NCBI GenBank assembly: GCA_964421785.1
Contig: CAYQZG010000003.1
Span: 1 to 64,000, forward strand
Reading direction: 5' to 3'
Source of the DNA: SKLM01 sp964421785
GTDB taxonomy: Bacteria > Chloroflexota > Anaerolineae > B4-G1
Length of the DNA stretch: 64,000 bases
Shown: positions 7,654 through 14,735 of the stretch, one piece after another
Layout: the number at the start of each line of letters is the position of its first letter
Numbering within the stretch: position 1 is the first letter of the stretch
Notes under the pieces: generated by a model
Seen by the model: only the letters and a program-made list of their open reading frames with translations
Database searches by the model: none
Told to the model about the DNA's origin: nothing
Made by a program: the position numbers and the translations under genes

Positions 7654-8130
7654 ATGCGCGCAGCGATTCTGAGCGCTCAGGCCGAGGTCGACGTCCCCGT
7701 GGGGGCGGCTCGGGATTGGTTTCTGTCTCTCGAGGAGCATCCGGAGCGGTACACGTTTGATACTCACGAAGGCTTTGAGTTCGAGATGGGCGGCTTTGGC
7801 GAGGTTGGGGCCCGTTTCAGGACGCGAGAGAGGTTCTTCTTCTTGAGGCTAGAGCTGCTGTTTGAATTGACTGAGGTACATGAGACCGCGTTCTGGTTCT
7901 GGTTATGTCGGCCCTCATGGATAGGTGTGTGGGGAAGGTTTGAGATCGAGGAGGACAACGACGGGCAGAGCGTTCTGCTTCTCTCTATCGGATCTGAGAC
8001 CCGACTTGGACAACTTCTACTGCGCTTCTATCCGGTGGCTGCGTCCGTCCAGGCACAGATTCGCGACGAGGTCCAGCACATCAGGCGATCGATGGAACGA
8101 GTCCATGCTGGACGGCGGGTTTCAGTGTAG
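7654..8130 (+). CDS. SRPBCC (START-like) domain protein
   Basis: The 158-residue protein starts MRAAILSAQAEVDVPV, continues GAARDWFLSLEEHPERYTF, then alternates hydrophobic strands (FFFLRLELLFELTEV, TAFWFWLC) and ends in a long helix (VQAQIRDEVQHIRRSMERV). That order fits the helix-grip fold of SRPBCC/polyketide-cyclase-like lipid-binding proteins. ATG 7654 is chosen because AGGAAAGGAAAGG precedes it and because the preceding reading frame belongs to a different, truncated family. Substrate is unknown. Confidence 0.65.
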   Translation: MRAAILSAQAEVDVPVGAARDWFLSLEEHPERYTFDTHEGFEFEMGGFGEVGARFRTRERFFFLRLELLFELTEVHETAFWFWLCRPSWIGVWGRFEIEEDNDGQSVLLLSIGSETRLGQLLLRFYPVAASVQAQIRDEVQHIRRSMERVHAGRRVSV

Positions 8131-8176
8131 GGCGGCACTCCGCTTCGCTCCGAGCCGCACTACAAACGGGGCGGGG
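8131..8176 (+). repeat. R6 repeat (GGCACTC...GAGCCGC-ACTAC-AACGG)
   Basis: This short element begins GGCGGCACTCCGC and ends CACTACAAACGG. Related copies are at 31036-31079 and 45671-45752. It lies between converging genes and could form a hairpin through GGCACTC/GAGCCGC-type arms. Confidence 0.55.
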
Positions 8177-8204
8177 GGATGAGGAGGGCTGAGGGCCGCC
8201 CGTT

Positions 8205-9791
8205 TCACTCGATGTAGCCAAGCGCCCGAAGTCGTTCCGAGACCTCTTCGTCGTCCAAGCTCACCTGGCGCGCCGACTCCCAGTTGGCCGGTCGTCGGGC
8301 TTCAGCATCCCTCACAAAGCTGTTCAAAGCGCTATGAAGCTGTGAAACCCTGCCGGGATGCTCGGCAAGCAGGTTGTTGGTCTCCCCTGGATCGTCGATC
8401 ACGTCGAACAGTTCGTCCGGTTCATCTCCTACGGTGATCAGCTTGTGTCGCCCCTCGCAGGCGGCCCGCCGCATTGACCGGCAGCGGAAGACATCGATCG
8501 CGGCCGGGCTCTCATTCTCCATCAGAGCCAATAGGGTGTCGGGGGTGTACGCCTCGGCGAATACCGTCGCTTCTTGTGGAGCAGAGCCGTTGAGTGTATG
8601 GGTTAGGGTCAATGCCTCGACGTCCCTCAGAGCGCGACATGTGGTGTCTTGTTTGGGCTCAATCTCTGCGGCCTCCAGTATCGAGTGGAAGACTCGGCGG
8701 GTGGAGACGAAGGACGAGATGCGCTTGCCTGCCGGATAGTGTCGGGGATAGCGCGTTATAAGCGGGACGCGGACCAGGTCGTCGTAGGCGACCAGCGAGT
8801 GTCCCACAAAGTCGTGATTGTTCAGCCCTTCTCCATGGTCCGAGGTGATGATCACCATCGTATTGTCACGCACTCTCGGCTTGTTGAGATCCTTCAGCAG
8901 GCGGCGCAGCAATCGATCCTGGTAGGCCACCTCAGCGTCATAGAGGTCGTTGAGGATGCGGTCTTCCAGCTTGCCGAGAGGTTCGGTGAGCGGGATCATC
9001 CAGCGATAGTGCTCCCGATTGTAGCCGCGCATGAAGCTCTGAGCTTCGCCATCGTCCTCGTAGTACGGTGCGAACTTCTGGATAAAGCGGGCTGGGGGGC
9101 GATAGGGGAGATGCGTTTCCATCAGATTGATGAAGGTGAAGAGAGGGTGTTGACTCTCATGTTTCCGCTGGGCGCGCAGATAGCCCACGACGTCACGTAA
9201 CGAGCGCTTGGTGTTTCCCTTGAAGTTGACGCTCTCCTGCCACAGCGGGACGATTAGCGGGTGCATCGCGATGCGCAGAAGCAGACTGTTGTGGGCGAAT
9301 TGGTTCTGGAACGGTGCGATGATCCGTCGCGCCAGGCGGGTGTATTGCTCCATGAGGCGACCGAGGATGGCTGGGGGATCAGCTTGGCGCGACTGTGTGA
9401 GGTCCGGATAGTTTGGGACGGCACCCCCGTAGTTATAGAATTCGTCGAAGCCACGGTCGAGCTCGTTATCGACAACGCCGAGCAGCGGGTTGTTGCAGAA
9501 GCCGACGGTCCTATAGCCGTCCTCGCGCAGCAACTCGGCCAGGGTCACCATGTCTTCCCCAAGGGTATCGTAGATCTGGGTGGTCATGTGCGTCGTAGGA
9601 TACTCGCCGGTGAAGAGCGAAGCGTGCGAGGGGATGGTCCACTGGCCTGGTACGATTGCCCGCTCAAATAGGGTCGCATCTTCGGCGAAGGCGTCGACGA
9701 AGGGCGTTGTCTCGCGTTCATAGCCGTAGCAAGACATACGGTCCGCCCGCAGGGTATCAAGCACGATCAAGACGATGTCAGGCTTAGTCAA
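8205..9791 (-). CDS. Sulfatase-fold (alkaline phosphatase superfamily) enzyme with Thr nucleophile
   Basis: DIVLIVLDTLRADRMSCYGY at the start and VIITSDHGEGL in the middle are the two metal-binding segments of sulfatase-like enzymes. The nucleophile region reads GQWTIPSHASLFTG instead of CxPSRASLLTG. The formylglycine Cys/Ser is replaced by Thr and the following Arg by His, so this is probably not a classical sulfatase. Thr nucleophiles occur in phosphoethanolamine and phosphoglycerol transferases of the superfamily, but those carry TM domains that are absent here. TTG 9791 is preferred as start because GGAGG lies five bases upstream; GTG 9803 is the alternative. The gene overlaps the end of the upstream Amt-like gene by 8 bp. 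Confidence 0.8.
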   Translation of the reverse strand: MTKPDIVLIVLDTLRADRMSCYGYERETTPFVDAFAEDATLFERAIVPGQWTIPSHASLFTGEYPTTHMTTQIYDTLGEDMVTLAELLREDGYRTVGFCNNPLLGVVDNELDRGFDEFYNYGGAVPNYPDLTQSRQADPPAILGRLMEQYTRLARRIIAPFQNQFAHNSLLLRIAMHPLIVPLWQESVNFKGNTKRSLRDVVGYLRAQRKHESQHPLFTFINLMETHLPYRPPARFIQKFAPYYEDDGEAQSFMRGYNREHYRWMIPLTEPLGKLEDRILNDLYDAEVAYQDRLLRRLLKDLNKPRVRDNTMVIITSDHGEGLNNHDFVGHSLVAYDDLVRVPLITRYPRHYPAGKRISSFVSTRRVFHSILEAAEIEPKQDTTCRALRDVEALTLTHTLNGSAPQEATVFAEAYTPDTLLALMENESPAAIDVFRCRSMRRAACEGRHKLITVGDEPDELFDVIDDPGETNNLLAEHPGRVSQLHSALNSFVRDAEARRPANWESARQVSLDDEEVSERLRALGYIE

Positions 9792-10662
9792 TTGGTCCTC
9801 CACATGATTCTCGTTCCAAACAGAGTTGGTAGGCGTTCACGTGACTCGCATAGAGTCCGCGGGCGATGTCGCCTGTTGCGCATAGTAAGCGTACATCATG
9901 TCTTTCAGGCCTCGTCAACGGGAGTAGACGCCACTCCTTCCACACCCCCCCTCTTGTCCCCCCCAGTGGGGGGGAGGAGCAAATCCCAATGAAGAAAGCA
10001 GGTTCAGCCTCAGCCTCTTGCTGCGACGTCAGGTCCTCTTTCAAGGGCGCCAGCCATCGGATTCCTCGCCGCTTGTTTTTCGGGCCAACGCGGCGATAGG
10101 GCAGGCTGAAGGCGAAGAACGTCAGCCAACTGATCAACCAGGCTGGGATGGCGATAGCGCCCAGGCCGGCCAGCTGGGCGATCAACTGACCTCGGCCGTC
10201 AGCGATGAATCCCTTTGCCGGTAGGAAACCTGTCACTCCCTGGCCGGGAACGGTGTGGTATTCCGTCAAGCCTACGCCGTTCCAACCTTGACCGGATCGA
10301 CCGTCGGCAAAAACGGCAACGGCCAGCAGCCCCCAGATACCTGCTGTGATACCCAGGGCGATTGTCGCTGTGGCATCAGGAAGGCGCAACACCTGTTCCA
10401 CCAGGAACACCCCTAGCGGCAAGAGAAGGCCGGCGACGATGCCGATTAGCAAGGCTGCCCAAGGGGGGAAGAAGGGGGCACCGGCGGAGATGGCGATGAA
10501 ACCGACGGTGAAGTATCCCAAGGTACCCACGGCCAATGCCAGTGCACCTACTGTGGTTGACTGACGCGCCCGTGATGGCTCCATCCCTCCCCAGGCTAGG
10601 AGGAAGAGTCCTACAGGGATGAGATAACCCACGAGGCCGGGCAACCAGGCTTCGATTGTCAT
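9784..10662 (-). CDS. Amt/Rh-type channel-like membrane protein with repeat-derived C-terminus
   Basis: The first about 215 residues contain at least six hydrophobic segments. Stretches such as TATIALGITAGIWGLLAVAV, PAKGFIADGRGQLIAQLAG and IPAWLISWLTF resemble the C-terminal half of ammonium channels (HGVGGIWG...QLxAQ pattern), but the protein is shorter than Amt and the usual twin histidines are not seen. ATG 10662 has AAGGTG six bases upstream; GTG 10671 is possible. From about residue 222 (EPAFFIGICSS) the sequence is an antisense R1 copy followed by an R4 palindrome, so the natural C-terminus has been replaced. Confidence 0.55.
   Translation of the reverse strand: MTIEAWLPGLVGYLIPVGLFLLAWGGMEPSRARQSTTVGALALAVGTLGYFTVGFIAISAGAPFFPPWAALLIGIVAGLLLPLGVFLVEQVLRLPDATATIALGITAGIWGLLAVAVFADGRSGQGWNGVGLTEYHTVPGQGVTGFLPAKGFIADGRGQLIAQLAGLGAIAIPAWLISWLTFFAFSLPYRRVGPKNKRRGIRWLAPLKEDLTSQQEAEAEPAFFIGICSSPPLGGTRGGVWKEWRLLPLTRPERHDVRLLCATGDIARGLYASHVNAYQLCLERESCGGPID
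9921..9937 (+). repeat. R4 palindrome (GGAGTAGACGCCACTCC)
   Basis: The copy has arms GGAGT/ACTCC around a seven-base loop. Other copies are at 25808-25824, 43767-43783, 50056-50072, 58312-58328 and 59073-59089, with degenerate forms at about 44189, 60727, 61350 and 63886. Most copies are inside genes. Confidence 0.88.
9944..10008 (+). repeat. R1 copy g, antisense inside the Amt-like gene
   Basis: This copy contains the C-run/G-run palindrome, GGAGGAGCAAATCCCAATG and the 17 bases that follow the iorA ATG. It shows that those iorA bases belong to the element. Confidence 0.88.
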
Positions 10663-10879
10663 ATTCGTCACCTTAAGGTAGAATGGAGGCTGCGTTGATC
10701 GTGATTGGCAGGTAGGATAGGGCTGCGACCACGAACCAATTCATACGTTCGGTGACCCATTTCCTTGAGCCATAGAGCAGAAGAAGTCATTCTTGACCAG
10801 TGCCCCAATCTGGCTATCGGAGGATTTCCATCCGATTCACCAACCACTTATCTTACCAAACTTTAAGGCTTTGCCAAGT
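10663..10879. other. Divergent intergenic region
   Basis: The gap separates the leftward Amt-like gene from the rightward Mut7-C gene, so both promoters should lie here. A TTGACC hexamer is present at 10793-10798 on the + strand, but no good -10 box is seen 16-18 bases on. I cannot assign a promoter. Confidence 0.4.
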
Positions 10880-11347
10880 ATGATGACTGATCGACCTCCG
10901 AGGCTGCTTGCCGACTGTATGCTGGGGCGGCTGGCCAAGTGGTTGCGATTGATCGGCTACGACACCGCCTATGAGAATGATGCGACGGATCACGAACTAG
11001 CTCGTCGTGCTCGGGTTGAGGGGCGCGTCCTGCTCACCCGCGATCAACAGCTCTCGGATCGACGCGGGTTGGAGACCTTGTTCATTCAGTCCCAGCAGTT
11101 GGAGGAGCAAGTACAGGAGGTCCACGATGCTCTTGGCCCGCCGGTTGATTCCTCTTTCTCGCGGTGCTCCATCTGTAACGTCGTGCTGGAGGACGTCAAC
11201 GCTGAGGACGTGGTCGATCGTGTGCCTCGGTATGTGCTGAAGACTCACGTCACGTTCCGCCGCTGTCCTGATTGCGGACGGGTCTACTGGTCAGGTAGTC
11301 ATGTTGAAGCTATGGAGGAGCAATTAGAGGGGTTCGATCTGTCCTGA
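10880..11347 (+). CDS. Mut7-C RNase-domain protein with zinc ribbon
   Basis: The 155-residue protein opens with RLLADCMLGRLAKWLRLIGY and ATDHELARRARVEGRVLLTRD, the PIN-like Mut7-C domain with acidic residues expected to bind metal. Two cysteine pairs follow, CSICN and CPDCGRVYWSGSH, a C-terminal zinc ribbon typical of the family. Known or predicted relatives are ribonuclease-like; no substrate can be given. ATG 10880 (a second ATG follows at 10883) is chosen because the domain begins seven residues later. An upstream in-frame TTG at 10793 would add 29 residues without family character. Confidence 0.85.
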   Translation: MMTDRPPRLLADCMLGRLAKWLRLIGYDTAYENDATDHELARRARVEGRVLLTRDQQLSDRRGLETLFIQSQQLEEQVQEVHDALGPPVDSSFSRCSICNVVLEDVNAEDVVDRVPRYVLKTHVTFRRCPDCGRVYWSGSHVEAMEEQLEGFDLS

Positions 11348-11390
11348 TCACGCCTTTCTAGTGCACTGGCGTCGGCTTTGGAGTTGAGAG

Positions 11391-12245
11391 GTGATCTTGG
11401 GTCTAGGTAGGGTCGGCATTCTTTACAACGCCCGTATCCCTCAGGCGAGCTCCCTGGCAAAGGAGATAGAGGCGTGGACCGAGAAGCGTATGGATCAGGT
11501 AGCCGTCTGTGCGATCGACGGTGCCTCTGACGCCCTCTGTTTGTCGGAGATAGATCTTCTCGTCACGCTGGGTGGAGATGGTTCGATTCTCCAAGCAGCT
11601 CGACTGGCGGCACCACATCGCGCGTTGATATTGGGGATCAACCTGGGCCGGGTGGGGTTCCTCAGCGAGTCGGAGACGAGCGAGTGGAGAGAGGTGTTGT
11701 CCTGTGCGCTCACCGGGGACTATTGGGTCGAGGAGCGAATGATGCTCCGGGTGAGGAGTTGGGGAGGGGGCGACAAGAGGGAGGCTGAGGCGCTCAACGA
11801 TGTGGTCGTCGGTCGCGGTGCTCGAGGTCGTGCCGTTCATCTGCGCGCAGATGTGGACGGTGGTGAGTTAGCGACTTACGTGGCCGATGGATTGATCGTT
11901 GCTACGCCAACGGGGAGCACGGCCTACGCACTGGCGGCCGGGGGGCCGATCCTTCCGCCGGAGTTGCGCAACATCCTCTTGGTGCCGGTTGCGCCCCACC
12001 TCAGTATGGAGCGACCGATTGTGCTGGCCGAGGGTGTCACAGTACGTATCACGGTTGTCGGACGTCGTCCGGCAGTCCTCATGGTGGATGGGCAACCGGA
12101 AGCGGAGCTGGAGAACCGGGATGTTGTGAGCGTGGAGGCCAGTCCCTACGTTGCACGTTTTGCGCGGGTGCGGGAGCAGACCTATTTCTACAAGACGTTG
12201 GTCAAGCGACTGGTGCCAAGGAACGAAAAGCAGGTGATGGGTTAA
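11391..12245 (+). CDS. nadK: NAD kinase
   Basis: This enzyme phosphorylates NAD to NADP. The 284-residue protein has LVTLGGDGSILQAARLA with the GGDG motif, GINLGRVGFLSE, the NE/D-containing EALNDVVVGRG, and TPTGSTAYALAAGGPILPP, the glycine-rich second motif. The start is GTG 11391 after GAGTTGAGAG. It is followed at 12 bp by a zinc-finger membrane protein and then recN, a gene order (nadK-recN) seen in many bacteria. Confidence 0.95.
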   Translation: MILGLGRVGILYNARIPQASSLAKEIEAWTEKRMDQVAVCAIDGASDALCLSEIDLLVTLGGDGSILQAARLAAPHRALILGINLGRVGFLSESETSEWREVLSCALTGDYWVEERMMLRVRSWGGGDKREAEALNDVVVGRGARGRAVHLRADVDGGELATYVADGLIVATPTGSTAYALAAGGPILPPELRNILLVPVAPHLSMERPIVLAEGVTVRITVVGRRPAVLMVDGQPEAELENRDVVSVEASPYVARFARVREQTYFYKTLVKRLVPRNEKQVMG

Positions 12246-12257
12246 GGTTCTGACATC

Positions 12258-12800
12258 ATGGACGAAACTCTGTATTGTGCGAATCATCCTAAGGTCGAGA
12301 CACGGTTGCGCTGCAACAAGTGTGGGAAGCCGATCTGCATACGGTGTGCAGTGCGAACGCCGGTCGGTTATCGTTGTCGCGAGTGCGTCAATGCACAACA
12401 GCGAGCTTTCTACGCCGATTTCAGGTCGAGCTACTACTTGATCGCCGCTATCGTGGCGCTGCCGCTCTCACTGGCAGCAGGCTGGCTTATTCCCCAACTG
12501 GGCTGGTATACGATCTTTCTCGGCCCTGTCGTCGGCGGGGGTATCGCTGAGGCAGCACGGTGGGCCATCGGTCGCAGACGGGGCGAATACACGTGGCTGG
12601 TTGTGTGCGGGAGCATCTTCGTCGGCACGCTGCCGACGTTGCTGTTGTCGCTTCTTTTGTTCTTGGGTCTCGTGGCAGGCGTTCCAGGCCTGCTGGCCTC
12701 CCTGGTTGGTGGACTCGTGCGATTTTTGTGGATTGGCGTCTATCTGCTGACGGCGATGGGCGCAGCTTATGCTCGCTTGCGCACCGGAAAACGGTTGTAG
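12258..12800 (+). CDS. Zinc-finger membrane protein (B-box-like finger plus 3-4 TM helices)
   Basis: Residues 1-50 carry YCANHPKVETRLRCNKCGKP and CIRCAVRTPVGYRCREC, a cysteine/histidine cluster like the B-box-type finger found before membrane domains in bacteria. Residues 60-175 form three to four hydrophobic helices with small-residue motifs (GPVVGGGIAEAA). Function is unknown. It sits between nadK and recN, and recN starts 10 bp after its stop, so it is probably in the same operon. Confidence 0.75.
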   Translation: MDETLYCANHPKVETRLRCNKCGKPICIRCAVRTPVGYRCRECVNAQQRAFYADFRSSYYLIAAIVALPLSLAAGWLIPQLGWYTIFLGPVVGGGIAEAARWAIGRRRGEYTWLVVCGSIFVGTLPTLLLSLLLFLGLVAGVPGLLASLVGGLVRFLWIGVYLLTAMGAAYARLRTGKRL

Positions 12801-12809
12801 GAGGCTGGG

Positions 12810-14651
12810 TTGCTGCTAGAGCTGCGCATTCGGGACTTTGCCATCATTGACGCCCTTGACCTGCGGTTTAGCCCAGGTCTCATTGTGTTGACCGGTGAGA
12901 CCGGGGCCGGCAAGTCGATCATCGTCGACGCTGTGGAGTTGGTGCTGGGTGAGTGGGCCGATAGCACAGTCGTGCGCACCGGGGCTGAGCGCAGCCTGGT
13001 GGAGGCAGTGTTCCGCCTGGCACCCGATCAGCGGGCCAGAATTGATGCGGTGCTGAAGCGGGAGGGGCTCGAGGGGGATGCTGCCGACTTGCTGCTCCTT
13101 GGACGTGAGGTGCGCCTTAACAGGCGAAACATCTGTCGGGTGAATGGTCGCACGGTCACGCTGACGCTTCTTCGCGAGGTGGCGGAGGGGTTGGTCGATA
13201 TCCACGGCCAGAGCGAGCATCTTTCACTGCTTCGGGTGACTGAGCACCTCAGGCTTTTGGATCGGTACGCGGAGCTGAGGCCGTCGCGAGAGGCGGTGAC
13301 GGAGACCGTGCGCCAGGTGGAGGCAGTACGCGGGGAGCTGAAGGACCTGAGGCGCGGCGAGCGAGAGCTGGCGCACCGTGCGGACCTTCTCAAGTTCCAG
13401 ATTGATGAGATCGCCTCGGCTGCGCTCGAATTGGGGGAGGAGGAACGACTTCGCGAAGAGAGGCCGCGTCTGGCTAACGCTGAACGACTGACTGAACTGA
13501 CGCACGATGTGACCTCCGCGCTTGAAGAGGGGGAGCGCCAGACTCCCTCCGCCACGGATCTTTTGGGGACAGCCCTGCGCTCTTTGGCCGAAGCGGCCCG
13601 GTTAGATCCCTCTTTGGAACCTCTTCTGAAGGATGGAGAAGGCATCAGCTTCCAACTGGAGGAACTGGCGAGGCAGTTGCGTGCCTATCAGGCGGAGATT
13701 GAGTATAGTCCCCGGCGTCTTCAGGAGGTGGAGGAGCGCCTGGCCTTGATCCGGCGATTGGAGCGCAAGTACGGCGAGACGGTCGAGGACGTTTTGGCCT
13801 ACGCTGAGGAAGCCAAACGCGAGTTGGACACGATCACGCACAGCGATGAGCGCATCCAAGAGCTGGAGGCGGAGGAAGAGACCTTGTTGGCTGCGTTGAG
13901 CTCGCGCGCCTTGGAGCTTTCGGAGCGTCGGCGTGAGGCGGCTGAGGAGTTGGCGCGGCGCGTGGAGCGCGAACTGGCCGATCTCAACATGGAAGGGGCG
14001 CGCTTTGGCGTGATGTTTGACCGGCGCCCCGATCCTGAAGGGGTTCGGCTGCCTGATTCAGCGTCGGGATTGGCGTTTCGAGTCTCGAGTTCAGGTGTGG
14101 AGAGCATGGCTGCTCTAGACGATGATGGCGCTCAGCGAGTGGCTTTTGATAGATCAGGGATTGACCGGGTCGAGTTCCTCGTCTCGGCGAACCCAGGGGA
14201 GCGGCTCAAGCCGATGGTGAGGGTCGCCTCCGGAGGTGAGACGTCGCGTCTCATGCTGGCCCTCAAGACAGTGCTCTCACGTGTCGATGAGACCCCGACG
14301 CTCGTTTTCGACGAGATCGACCAGGGCATCGGCGGGCGTGTCGGTGCCACGGTCGGCGAGAAGCTCTGGGGATTGGCGACGGGGACAGACTCGGCGAGCT
14401 TGCAGCATCAGGTGCTGTGTGTCACACACCTGCCGCAGTTGGCCAGCTTCGGAGATCAGCATCTGCGCGTCGAAAAACAGATTGAACGAACCGACGAGGG
14501 TGAGCGCACTGTGGCGCGCGTCAGGCCGCTGGAGGGCGATGGGCGGGTGCAGGAGTTGGCGCAGATGCTGGGTGGTGCAGGTCGGGCGGCTCAGCGGAGC
14601 GCCGAGGAGATCCTGGCCCGGGTGGCGGAGCGGAAGGAACGGAGTAACTAG
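12810..14651 (+). CDS. recN: DNA repair ATPase RecN
   Basis: This SMC-like protein acts in double-strand-break repair. The 613 residues start MLLELRIRDFAIIDALDLRF with Walker A GETGAGKS at about residue 30, the RecN-specific DIHGQSEH near residue 130, coiled coil at 160-400, the signature VRVASGGETSRLMLALK, Walker B LVFDEIDQGIGGRVG, and CVTHLPQLASFGD. It is about 60 residues longer than E. coli RecN, mostly in the coiled coil. The start codon is TTG 12810, supported by TAGGAGG upstream and by the family N-terminus beginning exactly there. Confidence 0.95.
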   Translation: MLLELRIRDFAIIDALDLRFSPGLIVLTGETGAGKSIIVDAVELVLGEWADSTVVRTGAERSLVEAVFRLAPDQRARIDAVLKREGLEGDAADLLLLGREVRLNRRNICRVNGRTVTLTLLREVAEGLVDIHGQSEHLSLLRVTEHLRLLDRYAELRPSREAVTETVRQVEAVRGELKDLRRGERELAHRADLLKFQIDEIASAALELGEEERLREERPRLANAERLTELTHDVTSALEEGERQTPSATDLLGTALRSLAEAARLDPSLEPLLKDGEGISFQLEELARQLRAYQAEIEYSPRRLQEVEERLALIRRLERKYGETVEDVLAYAEEAKRELDTITHSDERIQELEAEEETLLAALSSRALELSERRREAAEELARRVERELADLNMEGARFGVMFDRRPDPEGVRLPDSASGLAFRVSSSGVESMAALDDDGAQRVAFDRSGIDRVEFLVSANPGERLKPMVRVASGGETSRLMLALKTVLSRVDETPTLVFDEIDQGIGGRVGATVGEKLWGLATGTDSASLQHQVLCVTHLPQLASFGDQHLRVEKQIERTDEGERTVARVRPLEGDGRVQELAQMLGGAGRAAQRSAEEILARVAERKERSN

Positions 14652-14735
14652 TGAGCAGCGTACACCTCACGCTGGTGCTACACGGGCCTCGTGTGTCCGA
14701 CGTTCATCAGCTCAACCCACGATCAAACCCTTGAC

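Noticed and set aside
7456..8130. Single 224-residue fusion protein
   Set aside because: The two halves belong to different families, are joined by a repeat, and the second half has its own ribosome site and ATG.
10793..10879. 29-residue upstream extension of the Mut7-C gene from TTG
   Set aside because: No ribosome site, no family similarity, and the domain begins right after ATG 10880.
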